Assembly (NCBI GenBank): GCA_037976565.1
Contig: CP137682.1
Span: 5,888,827 to 5,952,826, forward strand
Length of the DNA stretch: 64,000 bases
Reading direction: 5' to 3'
From: Mesocentrotus franciscanus
Taxonomy: Eukaryota > Echinodermata > Echinoidea > Camarodonta > Strongylocentrotidae
Part shown: positions 1 to 12,445 of the stretch, piece by piece
Position numbering within the stretch: position 1 is the stretch's first letter
Layout of the letters: each line of letters starts with the position of its first letter
Translations under genes and position numbers: made by a program
Notes under the pieces: model-generated
Seen by the model: the letters and a program-made list of their open reading frames with translations, nothing else
Told to the model about the DNA's origin: nothing
The model's database searches: none

Positions 1-3000
1 TTCATAAACTCTACAAGCTATGCTTTTATTAAGTTCCTTTTTCACATGTAATTTCGAAATTATCTAGCGTAAATGCAATACATACTTATGCTGTGTACAG
101 TGTGTAGATGTCTTTATTGTTCATAAACTCTACAAGCTATGCTTTTATTAAGTTCCTTTTTCACATGTAATTTCGAAATTATCTAGCGTAAATGCAATAC
201 ATACTTATGCTGTGTACAGTGTGTAGATGTCTTTATTGTTCATAAACTCTACAAGCTATGCTTTTATTAAGTTCCTTTTTCACATGTAATTTCGAAATTA
301 TCTAGCGTAAATGCAATACATACTTATGCTGTGTACAGTGTGTAGATGTCTTTATTGTTCATAAACTCTACAAGCTATGCTTTTTATTAAGTTCCTTTTT
401 TCACATGTAATTTCGAAATTATCTAGCGTAAATGCAATACATACTTATGCTGTGTACAGTGTGTAGATGTCTTTATTGTTCATAAACTCTACAAGCTATG
501 CTTTTTATTAAGTTCCTTTTTTCACATGTAATTTCGAAATTATCTAGCGTAAATGCAATACATACTTATGCTGTGTACAGTGTGTAGATGTCTTTATTGT
601 TCATAAACTCTACAAGCTATGCTTTTTATTAAGTTCCTTTTTTCACATGTAATTTCGAAATTATCTAGCGTAAATGCAATACATACTTATGCTGTGTACA
701 GTGTGTAGATGTCTTTATTGTTCATAAACTCTACAAGCTATGCTTTTTATTAAGTTCCTTTTTTCACATGTAATTTCGAAATTATCTAGCGTAAATGCAA
801 TACATACTTATGCTGTGTACAGTGTGTAGATGTCTTTATTGTTCATAAACTCTACAAGCTATGCTTTTATTAAGTTCCTTTTTCACATGTAATTTCGAAA
901 TTATCTAGCGTAAATGCAATACATACTTATGCTGTGTACAGTGTGTAGATGTCTTTATTGTTCATAAACTCTACAAGCTATGCTTTTATTAAGTTCCTTT
1001 TTCACATGTAATTTCGAAATTATCTAGCGTAAATGCAATACATACTTATGCTGTGTACAGTGTGTAGATGTCTTTATTGTTCATAAACTCTACAAGCTAT
1101 GCTTTTATTAAGTTCCTTTTTCACATGTAATTTCGAAATTATCTAGCGTAAATGCAATACATACTTATGCTGTGTACAGTGTGTAGATGTCTTTATTGTT
1201 CATAAACTCTACAAGCTATGCTTTTATTAAGTTCCTTTTTCACATGTAATTTCGAAATTATCTAGCGTAAATGCAATACATACTTATGCTGTGTACAGTG
1301 TGTAGATGTCTTTATTGTTCATAAACTCTACAAGCTATGCTTTTATTAAGTTCCTTTTTCACATGTAATTTCGAAATTATCTAGCGTAAATGCAATACAT
1401 ACTTATGCTGTGTACAGTGTGTAGATGTCTTTATTGTTCATAAACTCTACAAGCTATGCTTTTTATTAAGTTCCTTTTTCACATGTAATTTCGAAATTAT
1501 CTAGCGTAAATGCAATACATACTTATGCTGTGTACAGTGTGTAGATGTCTTTATTGTTCATAAACTCTACAAGCTATGCTTTTATTAAGTTCCTTTTTCA
1601 CATGTAATTTCGAAATTATCTAGCGTAAATGCAATACATACTTATGCTGTGTACAGTGTGTAGATGTCTTTATTGTTCATAAACTCTACAAGCTATGCTT
1701 TTATTAAGTTCCTTTTTTCACATGTAATTTCGAAATTATCTAGCGTAAATGCAATACATACTTATGCTGTGTACAGTGTGTAGATGTCTTTATTGTTCAT
1801 AAACTCTACAAGCTATGCTTTTATTAAGTTCCTTTTTCACATGTAATTTCGAAATTATCTAGCGTAAATGCAATACATACTTATGCTGTGTACAGTGTGT
1901 AGATGTCTTTATTGTTCATAAACTCTACAAGCTATGCTTTTATTAAGTTCCTTTTTTCACATGTAATTTCGAAATTATCTAGCGTAAATGCAATACATAC
2001 TTATGCTGTGTACAGTGTGTAGATGTCTTTATTGTTCATAAACTCTACAAGCTATGCTTTTATTAAGTTCCTTTTTCACATGTAATTTCGAAATTATCTA
2101 GCGTAAATGCAATACATACTTATGCTGTGTACAGTGTGTAGATGTCTTTATTGTTCATAAACTCTACAAGCTATGCTTTTTATTAAGTTCCTTTTTCACA
2201 TGTAATTTCGAAATTATCTAGCGTAAATGCAATACATACTTATGCTGTGTACAGTGTGTAGATGTCTTTATTGTTCATAAACTCTACAAGCTATGCTTTT
2301 ATTAAGTTCCTTTTTCACATGTAATTTCGAAATTATCTAGCGTAAATGCAATACATACTTATGCTGTGTACAGTGTGTAGATGTCTTTATTGTTCATAAA
2401 CTCTACAAGCTATGCTTTTATTAAGTTCCTTTTTCACATGTAATTTCGAAATTATCTAGCGTAAATGCAATACATACTTATGCTGTGTACAGTGTGTAGA
2501 TGTCTTTATTGTTCATAAACTCTACAAGCTATGCTTTTTATTAAGTTCCTTTTTCACATGTAATTTCGAAATTATCTAGCGTAAATGCAATACATACTTA
2601 TGCTGTGTACAGTGTGTAGATGTCTTTATTGTTCATAAACTCTACAAGCTATGCTTTTATTAAGTTCCTTTTTTCACATGTAATTTCGAAATTATCTAGC
2701 GTAAATGCAATACATACTTATGCTGTGTACAGTGTGTAGATGTCTTTATTGTTCATAAACTCTACAAGCTATGCTTTTTATTAAGTTCCTTTTTTCACAT
2801 GTAATTTCGAAATTATCTAGCGTAAATGCAATACATACTTATGCTGTGTACAGTGTGTAGATGTCTTTATTGTTCATAAACTCTACAAGCTATGCTTTTT
2901 ATTAAGTTCCTTTTTTCACATGTAATTTCGAAATTATCTAGCGTAAATGCAATACATACTTATGCTGTGTACAGTGTGTAGATGTCTTTATTGTTCATAA

Positions 3001-5935
3001 ACTCTACAAGCTATGCTTTTTATTAAGTTCCTTTTTCACATGTAATTTCGAAATTATCTAGCGTAAATGCAATACATACTTATGCTGTGTACAGTGTGTA
3101 GATGTCTTTATTGTTCATAAACTCTACAAGCTATGCTTTTATTAAGTTCCTTTTTCACATGTAATTTCGAAATTATCTAGCGTAAATGCAATACATACTT
3201 ATGCTGTGTACAGTGTGTAGATGTCTTTATTGTTCATAAACTCTACAAGCTATGCTTTTATTAAGTTCCTTTTTCACATGTAATTTCGAAATTATCTAGC
3301 GATACATACTTATGCTGTGTACAGTGTGTAGATGTCTTTATTGTTCATAAACTCTACAAGCTATGCTTTTTATTAAGTTCCTTTTTTCACATGTAATTTC
3401 GAAATTATCTAGCGTAAATGCAATACATACTTATGCTGTGTACAGTGTGTAGATGTCTTTATTGTTCATAAACTCTACAAGCTATGCTTTTATTAAGTTC
3501 CTTTTTCACATGTAATTTCGAAATTATCTAGCGTAAATGCAATACATACTTATGCTGTGTACAGTGTGTAGATGTCTTTATTGTTCATAAACTCTACAAG
3601 CTATGCTTTTATTAAGTTCCTTTTTTCACATGTAATTTCGAAATTATCTAGCGTAAATGCAATACATACTTATGCTGTGTACAGTGTGTAGATGTCTTTA
3701 TTGTTCATAAACTCTACAAGCTATGCTTTTTATTAAGTTCCTTTTTTCACATGTAATTTCGAAATTATCTAGCGTAAATGCAATACATACTTATGCTGTG
3801 TACAGTGTGTAGATGTCTTTATTGTTCATAAACTCTACAAGCTATGCTTTTTATTAAGTTCCTTTTTTCACATGTAATTTCGAAATTATCTAGCGTAAAT
3901 GCAATACATACTTATGCTGTGTACAGTGTGTAGATGTCTTTATTGTTCATAAACTCTACAAGCTATGCTTTTTATTAAGTTCCTTTTTTCACATGTAATT
4001 TCGAAATTATCTAGCGTAAATGCAATACATACTTATGCTGTGTACAGTGTGTAGATGTCTTTATTGTTCATAAACTCTACAAGCTATGCTTTTTATTAAG
4101 TTCCTTTTTTCACATGTAATTTCGAAATTATCTAGCGTAAATGCAATACATACTTATGCTGTGTACAGTGTGTAGATGTCTTTATTGTTCATAAACTCTA
4201 CAAGCTATGCTTTTATTAAGTTCCTTTTTTCACATGTAATTTCGAAATTATCTAGCGTAAATGCAATACATACTTATGCTGTGTACAGTGTGTAGATGTC
4301 TTTATTGTTCATAAACTCTACAAGCTATGCTTTTTATTAAGTTCCTTTTTTCACATGTAATTTCGAAATTATCTAGCGTAAATGCAATACATACTTATGC
4401 TGTGTACAGTGTGTAGATGTCTTTATTGTTCATAAACTCTACAAGCTATGCTTTTATTAAGTTCCTTTTTCACATGTAATTTCGAAATTATCTAGCGTAA
4501 ATGCAATACATACTTATGCTGTGTACAGTGTGTAGATGTCTTTATTGTTCATAAACTCTACAAGCTATGCTTTTATTAAGTTCCTTTTTTCACATGTAAT
4601 TTCGAAATTATCTAGCGTAAATGCAATACATACTTATGCTGTGTACAGTGTGTAGATGTCTTTATTGTTCATAAACTCTACAAGCTATGCTTTTATTAAG
4701 TTCCTTTTTCACATGTAATTTCGAAATTATCTAGCGTAAATGCAATACATACTTATGCTGTGTACAGTGTGTAGATGTCTTTATTGTTCATAAACTCTAC
4801 AAGCTATGCTTTTATTAAGTTCCTTTTTCACATGTAATTTCGAAATTATCTAGCGTAAATGCAATACATACTTATGCTGTGTACAGTGTGTAGATGTCTT
4901 TATTGTTCATAAACTCTACAAGCTATGCTTTTATTAAGTTCCTTTTTCACATGTAATTTCGAAATTATCTAGCGTAAATGCAATACATACTTATGCTGTG
5001 TACAGTGTGTAGATGTCTTTATTGTTCATAAACTCTACAAGCTATGCTTTTTATTAAGTTCCTTTTTTCACATGTAATTTCGAAATTTTCTAGCGATACA
5101 TACTTATGCTGTGTACAGTGTGTAGATGTCTTTATTGTTCATAAACTCTACAAGCTATGCTTTTTATTAAGTTCCTTTTTTCACATGTAATTTCGAAATT
5201 ATCTAGCGTAAATGCAATACATACTTATGCTGTGTACAGTGTGTAGATGTCTTTATTGTTCATAAACTCTACAAGCTATGCTTTTATTAAGTTCCTTTTT
5301 CACATGTAATTTCGAAATTATCTAGCGTAAATGCAATACATACTTATGCTGTGTACAGTGTGTAGATGTCTTTATTGTTCATAAACTCTACAAGCTATGC
5401 TTTTATTAAGTTCCTTTTTCACATGTAATTTCGAAATTATCTAGCGTAAATGCAATACATACTTATGCTGTGTACAGTGTGTAGATGTCTTTATTGTTCA
5501 TAAACTCTACAAGCTATGCTTTTTATTAAGTTCCTTTTTTCACATGTAATTTCGAAATTTTCTAGCGATACATACTTATGCTGTGTACAGTGTGTAGATG
5601 TCTTTATTGTTCATAAACTCTACAAGCTATGCTTTTTATTAAGTTCCTTTTTTCACATGTAATTTCGAAATTATCTAGCGTAAATGCAATACATACTTAT
5701 GCTGTGTACAGTGTGTAGATGTCTTTATTGTTCATAAACTCTACAAGCTATGCTTTTATTAAGTTCCTTTTTCACATGTAATTTCGAAATTATCTAGCGT
5801 AAATGCAATACATACTTATGCTGTGTACAGTGTGTAGATGTCTTTATTGTTCATAAACTCTACAAGCTATGCTTTTTATTAAGTTCCTTTTTTCACATGT
5901 AATTTCGAAATTATCTAGCGTAAATGCAATATTAT
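1..5935. repeat. 119-121 bp satellite array, about 49-50 monomers
   Basis: Head-to-tail monomers run from the first base, so the array extends beyond the window. Copies are almost identical. The main variation is the length of two T-runs (GCTTTTA or GCTTTTTA, and CCTTTTTC or CCTTTTTTC), giving 119, 120 or 121 bp. Three copies lack the 8 bp TAAATGCA after TAGCG (near 3300, 5095 and 5567); the last two also share an A-to-T change in AAATTATC. Every normal monomer carries the 14 bp perfect palindrome TAATTTCGAAATTA. The array ends around 5935, where the last monomer breaks down into a T/GT-rich sequence; a stray CTTTATTGTTCAT near 6017 looks like the far end of that last monomer. No coding potential. 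Confidence 0.97.
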
Positions 5936-6720
5936 GCTGTGTTGATTTTTTTTTTGTGTGTGTGTGTTTATTAAAACTTTCAATCATATAAAAAATTACA
6001 TATTTACAAGTCATTTCTTTATTGTTCATGAATATCAATTTTGTTAAAGTGACTCGGTAACATTGTTGAAGGTTTAAGAAAAAAATGCATAATTTTCGTA
6101 TGACATGTTACTTATTATATTCCTTTTACTGTACTTACCCTCTAACACGCAAAAATCCTGAAAAAGTTCTCAAACCACAAAGATATTTATGGTTTTCTTT
6201 GAAGGCGTCACTGTGCGACACCTTCTAACAGTAAATTCTCCCAACCATTTTTTAATTTTTCCAACCTTTTTTCCATGAAAATAAGACATAAGACAGGCTT
6301 TTAAAAATCTTTCAACACTTAAATGTCTGGAATGGTATATAGAGCCAATTCATTGCTTTGTGACGATTTACATTCACCTAAAATGTAATTCAATTGTAAT
6401 AATATAGTTGGGAGAATTAAGGAATCGATCAGATCAGTTTTTCCAAATTTTTATCATTAATATTAAAATGGTCTGTTTTCACTCAAACTTTCAGATTATC
6501 TTTAATTGTACATCTAGCATTGAAGTCACTACCTTAGCACCATTTTCTCTCATCTGAACAATGTTACCAAGTCCCTATGTTTCGTAAATGTATCGTTTTT
6601 TCATGTAAAATAAAAGAAGCTAAACTGAAACTGAAACTGATGAGGCTATAGGGCCTATCCTTGATAAACAAGACATATTATTATTATCATTATTATAATT
6701 ATTATTATTATTATTGAAAA
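5936..6720. other. AT-rich spacer, no gene; LINE-like tail at the end
   Basis: No coding region is recognisable. The stretch near 6605-6641 (AAATAAAAG then repeated CTGAAA units) resembles a LINE 3' tail; the same tail appears in the opposite orientation at 49090-49120. An ATT microsatellite (about 6675-6715) follows a GATAAACAAGACATATT motif that is also present just before the related repeat at 49560. Confidence 0.6.
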
Positions 6721-6756
6721 TGGCTAGATGGAATCCACTTTGCATACATTAGATGC

Positions 6757-7125
6757 CAGGGGCGGATCCAGCCGGCGGCAAGGGAGGGGGCCTAAAAAGG
6801 GGCCCACTTCGTGCGAAAATTTGAAAATCGTGCTGGTCGATTTTTCGCTCAGTGGGGTAGTGAGCAAAACAAAATTTTGGCACCCGAAAAAAAAAGGGTA
6901 ATTTTTTTTCCACCACCACCCCCCCCCCTTGGGCGCCAGGGTAGTGAGCACAAATTTTTTTTTGGCACCCGAAAATTTTTTTTACCTACGGGAAGGGTTA
7001 ATTTTTTTTCCACCGCCACCCCCTCGGGCGCCAGGGGAGGGGGCCCAACTTCTTTTTTTTCAAAAAAAGGGTGTTTTTACCTGTTTTTTTCTAGGGGAGG
7101 GGCCGGGCCCCTGGATCCGCCACTG
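6757..7125. mobile_element. Non-autonomous hAT-type MITE, 369 bp
   Basis: The ends are CAGGGGCGGATCCAG and, on the other strand, CAGTGGCGGATCCAG (14 of 15 matching), a typical hAT terminal form. The 8 bp TTAGATGC flanks both sides (6749-6756 and 7126-7133), the target-site length of hAT elements. The related copies at about 8290 and 49665 have one uninterrupted AGATGCT(A/G)CTATG at this point and so show the empty site. The interior is two tandem units offset by 84 bp (GTAGTGAGCA at 6857 and 6941) with runs of T, C and G. Apparent open frames inside it are low-complexity and not genes. No transposase is present. Confidence 0.93.
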
Positions 7126-7133
7126 TTAGATGC

Positions 7134-8190
7134 TACTATGTCGGGTAATCATCTGGCAAGCTTATTTGTTGACAAGAGAAACTTTTGTTCATTATGCATA
7201 AAATTAGTAAACAGGTCTGTTTTTTTTTAAAGCGTGATTGATCATTACCAGAGCTCCTGGAGCTAGAGAGAAACAGTGATAGTCCTATATTTTGTACAAA
7301 TGACCCCAAATACCCACAATTCTTTTACACATGGAGGCTTCCCACTTTAGGTATTTTAGAATTTCGCAATTACATTGTGATACCCCCTCGTAGTTTGTAT
7401 AGTACAGAGTTCAATTCCAATGAATACAGTGTCGTGCAGGAGAATGGTGGAATTAAAGCATGGGATTTCGAGGCGACATTCTATTCCCACGGGGGTGTCG
7501 AAAGGTTTTTCACGATGCCTCATACAGACGATGATATATCACACAACCAATCAGAGGGCTGTTATCATCACTTTGCCTCTGATAGTCATATTGGCATAAT
7601 TATTACACGCTGGATCATAATGCTGGATAACAGTTCGGATGTTACTGGCATGACTATAGTAAGTCAATTCAAAGTATTTTCAAGTCACATCCTCGCATTT
7701 CTTCCAACAGACTGACCGAGCTGTGATGGCTGTTTAAGGATATTTTGATTGCGGCAGTTTGTTCTAATTGAATCAAAATAGTCAGCATCTTCCTTTCGAA
7801 AAGTTGATGATGTTTATTCCCGCATTAAAAGGGTAAGCTTATTTGGTTAATATGTTTTGTCATTAACCGCACGTATTCTCGTTTGTGTTGGGTCATTATT
7901 GTATATCATCGACTGCCATCAATAAGGCCGTTATGCCAGTAACTATACATAGCTCTGACGGCCTTCTTGAGTGAAGCCGATGATATAAACTATCTCCAAC
8001 ATAGGCCTAAATAATTTTGTAACCCCACCCTCTTTTCTTACCCCCTTGCACTCTTGAAATTTTTGGTGTCTTCGATGTTATTTGATATAGACGGCGTTGA
8101 CTATTGACCCAAAGTCTATGCAATGACATTTTGCATTTAACGTCTTAACCGAGGGAGGGATTTTGCACGAATATGGATTGGAATAGTTTT
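7134..8190. repeat. Dispersed 1.1 kb repeat, copy A
   Basis: Together with 6720-6748 this is the first of three copies of a sequence that recurs at 8262-9765 and 49636-50790. Shared landmarks are the AAAATGGCTAGATGGAATCC start, the GAGCTCCTGGAGCTAGAGAG segment, the TACAGAGTTCAATTC segment, the CCCGCATTAAAAGGG segment and the TTTTGCACGAATAT end. An open frame of 112 codons (7377-7715) is only partly kept in the other copies and matches no family I know, so I do not call a gene. Copy A and copy B are head to tail. Confidence 0.85.
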
Positions 8191-8261
8191 CTGTTTTTTT
8201 TTATCGTCATTATCATTCCTATTACATGTATTATTATGATTATGATTATTCACTTGCTATG

Positions 8262-9765
8262 CAAAATGGCTAGATGGAATCCACTTTGCATACATAAGAT
8301 GCTACTATGTCGAGTAATCCTCTGGCAAGCTTGTTTTTGTTTACAAGAGAAACTTTTGTTCATTATGAATAAAATTAGTAAATCGGTCTATTTTTTTAAA
8401 GAGTGAATAATCATTGCCAGAGCTCCTGGAGCTAGAGAGAAATTGTGATAGTCCTATATATTTGGTACAAAATTAATGATCCCCAAATACCCACACTTCT
8501 TTTACACATGGAGACTTCCCATTTTAGGTAGTTTAGAATTTCGCAATTACTTTGTGATAACCCCCCTCGTAGTTTGTAGTACAGAGTTCAATTCTAATGA
8601 ATACAGTGTCGTGCAGAAGAATGGTGAGATTTCGAGGCGACATTCTATTCTCACGGGGGTCGAAAGCTTTTTCACAATGCTTCATACAGACGACGATATA
8701 TCAAACATGATATATCCCCGCATTAAAAGGGTAAGCTTATTTGGTTAATATGTTTTGCCATTAACCGCATGTATTCCCTTTTTTGTTGGGTCAATATTGT
8801 TTATTATCATCGGCTGCCATCAAGAAGGCTGTTATGCCAGTAACAATTTATTTATTTATTTCTGATATTTAGACAGGGTGACTAATTATCACCAATAATG
8901 GTGGTCTTCCATGAGGCCCTGTTAAACATAATAAGAAACAATAGTTTAAAAAAATAAAAATAATAATAATGATAACAAAATCATGAACATAAACTCATAA
9001 TATCAACAAAGAATAAGTAAGAACATGTATAAACATATTTACAAGGTATTTGGTATCCTCGTAATGAATGAATGGTTTGTTTGTTTGTTTTGCTTTGCTT
9101 TTTTGTTCAAGAAAACGTTGTTGCATATTTATAATATCTTAATATAACATTATAGTATAGACGGTAATTAGTTTTTAAATCCAATGAAAAGTAACTATTA
9201 GCATATTTCGGTATGTATTAGACTTTGAAAAGGGCAACATATACTTTTGAGAGTTCATAAACAAAGTATAGAAACTACTTAGGCTCAGTTAAGAAAGACA
9301 TTAGGTATACCTAAATTGTTATATACATATTTACACAAACAAAATACTACAGGATAGTAAATTACTGAATAATATGCAAAATTAATGCATGTAATCCAGT
9401 ATAACAATGAATGTACACTCTTAAATAACAGTTAAAGTACAAATATATTTATAACTGATAATAAATTACATAGCTCTGACAGCCTTCTTGAGGGAAGCCG
9501 ACGATATCAACTATCTCCTACATAAATAATTTTGTAACCCCACCCAATTTTGTAACCCCCCCCCCCTGCACTCTTGAAAATATTGATGTCTTCAATGTTA
9601 TTTGATATGTATGGCGTTGACTATTGACTCAAAGTCTACGCAATAAAATTTGTCATTTAACGTCCTATCCGAGGGATGGATTTTGCACGAATATTGATCG
9701 GAATAGTGTGTTGCCTACTTTCTAAAATGAGAAAGGGCACATAGGAGAGTAGCAAAAGCAACGGT
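8262..9765. repeat. Dispersed 1.1 kb repeat, copy B (with insertion)
   Basis: Second, tandem copy of the repeat. Compared with copy A it lacks about 250 bp in the middle: the text runs from the CATACAGACGACGATATATC segment almost directly to CCCCGCATTAAAAGGG. It is interrupted at 8840-9466 by a LINE-like tail. It ends with the same GGAATAGTGTGTTGCC segment as copy C. Confidence 0.8.
8840..9466 (-). mobile_element. LINE 3'-end insertion inside repeat copy B
   Basis: Copies A and C read GCCAGTAAC(T/A)ATACATA without a break where copy B has about 627 extra bases. On the minus strand the insert ends with a GGCCTCATGGAAGACCACCA segment, then ACCCTGTCTAAATATC and a tail of AAATA repeats. This arrangement is common at the 3' end of CR1-like LINEs. 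No reverse transcriptase is kept. The target-site duplication is not clear. Confidence 0.6.
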
Positions 9766-10475
9766 TTTTGGGTTGCCCCATCCCGCCCCTCCATCCCGTC
9801 AAATTTCCTGGGCTAAATATACAACAGCGTTTTAAATGTACTCTTATACTTACGAGTAGGTCGGTCTTAGCCTATACCTGTATATCATGCCGACTTTTAA
9901 AACGAACATTTATACTGCTTCACTACACCCACATCCATCCACACACACGCCCTCGTGCACCCTCGCGCACACACCCTTCTAGTGGGTTAATTCTTGGACG
10001 GTAGAGCGATGGTTACGAGAAGAACTTGCCGTTGGGGCTGACAGAGATGGCAATGGTTAACAGGTGTCTTCCAATATTATTGAGGGGACACAAACAAGTC
10101 TAATAGTCCAGTAAAGATAAAATGCATGGCTACAGGATGTTATCTTTACCATTTCATACCAAATCTTTTTAGGCTATGTTTTCATCTTTTTTAAATATTG
10201 CAACGGTTTCAGTATCTTCATAATATAAATATTAAATTATGTCGCATAAGCTATCGGGCTTTTCTGAAGTGCTTTTGATTAGTCTTAAACTTAGAAAGAA
10301 TTTGCGCTCAATTAAGATAATTTACTTATCACAACCAATTTAATGACGCATTATAATAGGTCTAAGTGGTAGACCAGTATCGCTTCTCAAACTGAATACT
10401 GAATCAATTATATCTTAGAGAAAAGGGGAGGAGGAGGAAAGGCAGAAGGAGGGGGGGGGGCTTAGAGAAAGCAAA
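9766..10475. other. Non-coding spacer present only in unit 1
   Basis: In unit 2 the 1.1 kb repeat joins directly to the LINE fragment (about 50790-50800), while here some 700 bp lie between. The spacer contains a CA/CCCTCG-rich patch near 9925-9975 and a purine-rich G-run near 10425-10460. No gene seen. Confidence 0.5.
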
Positions 10476-12020
10476 TGTCAATACTGTTTATAAAAAAATA
10501 ATATTAAAAAAAATGTTGTGTACAAAATAGCCTAATATGAGGGAACATATTTGATTCGATTTCTTTTCTTTTCTTCTGCATTCCATATAAAATATAAACA
10601 TTTTCGGCAACATAAAAAACATTAAATACTAAAAATACTTTCTGACAATGAATCATAAATAACCAAATATACGAACCAATTATTGTCTAAAAAAAACACG
10701 AAAGGATGAATTGTCAAGTTATCATATTTCTTCAAACTTTGTCAATACAAACGATATTTGAGGAAGAAGGACTGCCATCGTAAACAAAGCTTGAAAATAT
10801 GACAGCCCAAAATAAATCTTATGAAATTGGCTTTAAATGAGTAAAGAGAGCAACAGGATTTAATCAATTCTGGGAGAGAATTCCATAGATCTGCACTATG
10901 GTGTCTTATTAATCCATGTACAATTAATAATTTCGGGTTGACTAGATGAAAGTTAGAGGAATCGCGGGTAAGGTAACAGTGAATAGTGTTATTCATAGCG
11001 ATAAGATTTCGAAATGAAAGTGGAAGCATGTTATTTAAATATTTGAACATGAACAGTAAACTTTGTAATGAATTCATGTCAAAGACGGTTAGGGTTTTTC
11101 AATTTGTAATATAATGGACTTGTGTTAGAGAAAAAGGGTGAACCAGTGCATACGCAAAAGCTTTCTTTTGTAAAAAGTAAATATAGTTGAGTTTGGTTTG
11201 GCGCTGGTGACCTGCACTTAATAAATGTTATAAACGGTAATATCAATGAAAGCATAAAAAGCATGTAACATGGGATATATTTTTCATTTCGTATAGTATA
11301 CAACATTCCAACAAAAAGTAGTTATATGATGTATATGGTCATTCCAATTTAATATTAATTGATATTTTGGGGTGTTTCTTTTCTGTACATGGTTGCTTTA
11401 GCCGAGTTTTTTCATTGAAATATCATTATTTCATATCACAAAAATGGGCAGATGATCAGATATTAGTAATTTGTTTTTAAAAGATATAATTGTTATCTAT
11501 AATGGTTGCAGATTGATCATCAATTTGGGTTGGTTTATTGTTATGTATATATATTAACAACTATTAGAATAAGTCATATGAAGAAGTATATCATGATAGC
11601 TATTATCAGACAACATGTCAATATTGAAATCACCCATCAAATATAATTGTTTTAACCTTCTGCCAAAAGAGTATGAAGGCATTTTTCAAAATCTTCAAAA
11701 TAAATCAATGTGACCATGAGGGGATCTATTAATTAATCCAACGATTACATTTTTCTTGTTTCAATTTATGATTTCTAAGAATCATGATTCACTTTCTTTT
11801 AATGAGATTTCTTCTAAAACATTCCACATTCATTTTCAAAGTTTCTCCTCGTGGTATAGCAGTAAGTTTTTTCTGTCTCCAAAAATACAAAATGTCTCTA
11901 GCTTTAGGTCTACACCCTTCGCGCTTATTTTGAATAATCGTGTTTTTTGCATGCTTTTATACTTGTCAGACATTTTGATAATTAACAAATTTAAAATTTG
12001 AGAAACACAACAAAGCAAGA
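10476..12020 (-). mobile_element. Old LINE fragment A (copy 1), internally deleted
   Basis: Read on the minus strand, about 11530-11780 gives endonuclease-like residues ending in LYLMGDFNIDMLS, the metal-binding core of AP-type endonucleases. Next come C-terminal reverse-transcriptase residues (about 11310-10742) with YLTRDSSNFHLVNPKL and DLWNSLPELIKSCCSLYSF, a pattern typical of CR1/L2-like elements. The reverse-transcriptase core between them is missing and frames are broken, so it is dead. 10476-10741 is its AT-rich 3' untranslated part. A matching fragment lies at 50800-51740 plus 54060-54830, so the insertion is older than the segmental duplication. Confidence 0.75.
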
Positions 12021-12438
12021 ACTTAATTCTTATTTAATTCAATTTGATTTGATTTAATTTCATTTGATTTTACTATACATTATATACAAATATAACTATC
12101 ATCATCATATATCATAAATTGTATAATAAATGAAATGGTATATGTATGAACGGATCGTTGTAAGCTTTATTCAACACTTGATAGGGACGTTCACAGACAA
12201 CAAACAAATATTGAACATTAACAGTATTCAAAATATCAAATGATGCAAATTTACCAAGTAAGAAAGAGAGAATGACAGAGAGAATCGTATTATAAGCCTC
12301 ATTAACCATCTCTTGTCGAACAATATTTGTTTGACAGAATGCCAACTCAACATACGATACATAAATAGATTTGGATGTAGTTCCCAGTTTCGAAAAGAGT
12401 GTATCGATGCATTCTATTGTACAAAAGATTGTACTAGA
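12021..12438. other. Unit-1 flank shared with unit 2, no gene
   Basis: AT-rich sequence matching about 54831-55218, including the TTGATAGGGAC(G/A)TTCACA and GCCAACTCAACATACGATAC segments. No gene is recognisable. Confidence 0.6.
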
Positions 12439-12445
12439 TTAACAA

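Noticed and set aside
1..5935. CENP-B box in the satellite monomer
   Set aside because: TTCGAAATTATCTAGCG resembles the box only partly; the middle A and the CGGG end are not matched. A centromere role cannot be claimed from it.
1..5935. CRISPR-like regular repeats
   Set aside because: The repeats are full tandem monomers without unique spacers, in a eukaryotic context.
6811..7230. 139-residue open frame with Pro/Phe-rich sequence
   Set aside because: It is a reading through the MITE's poly-C and poly-T runs.
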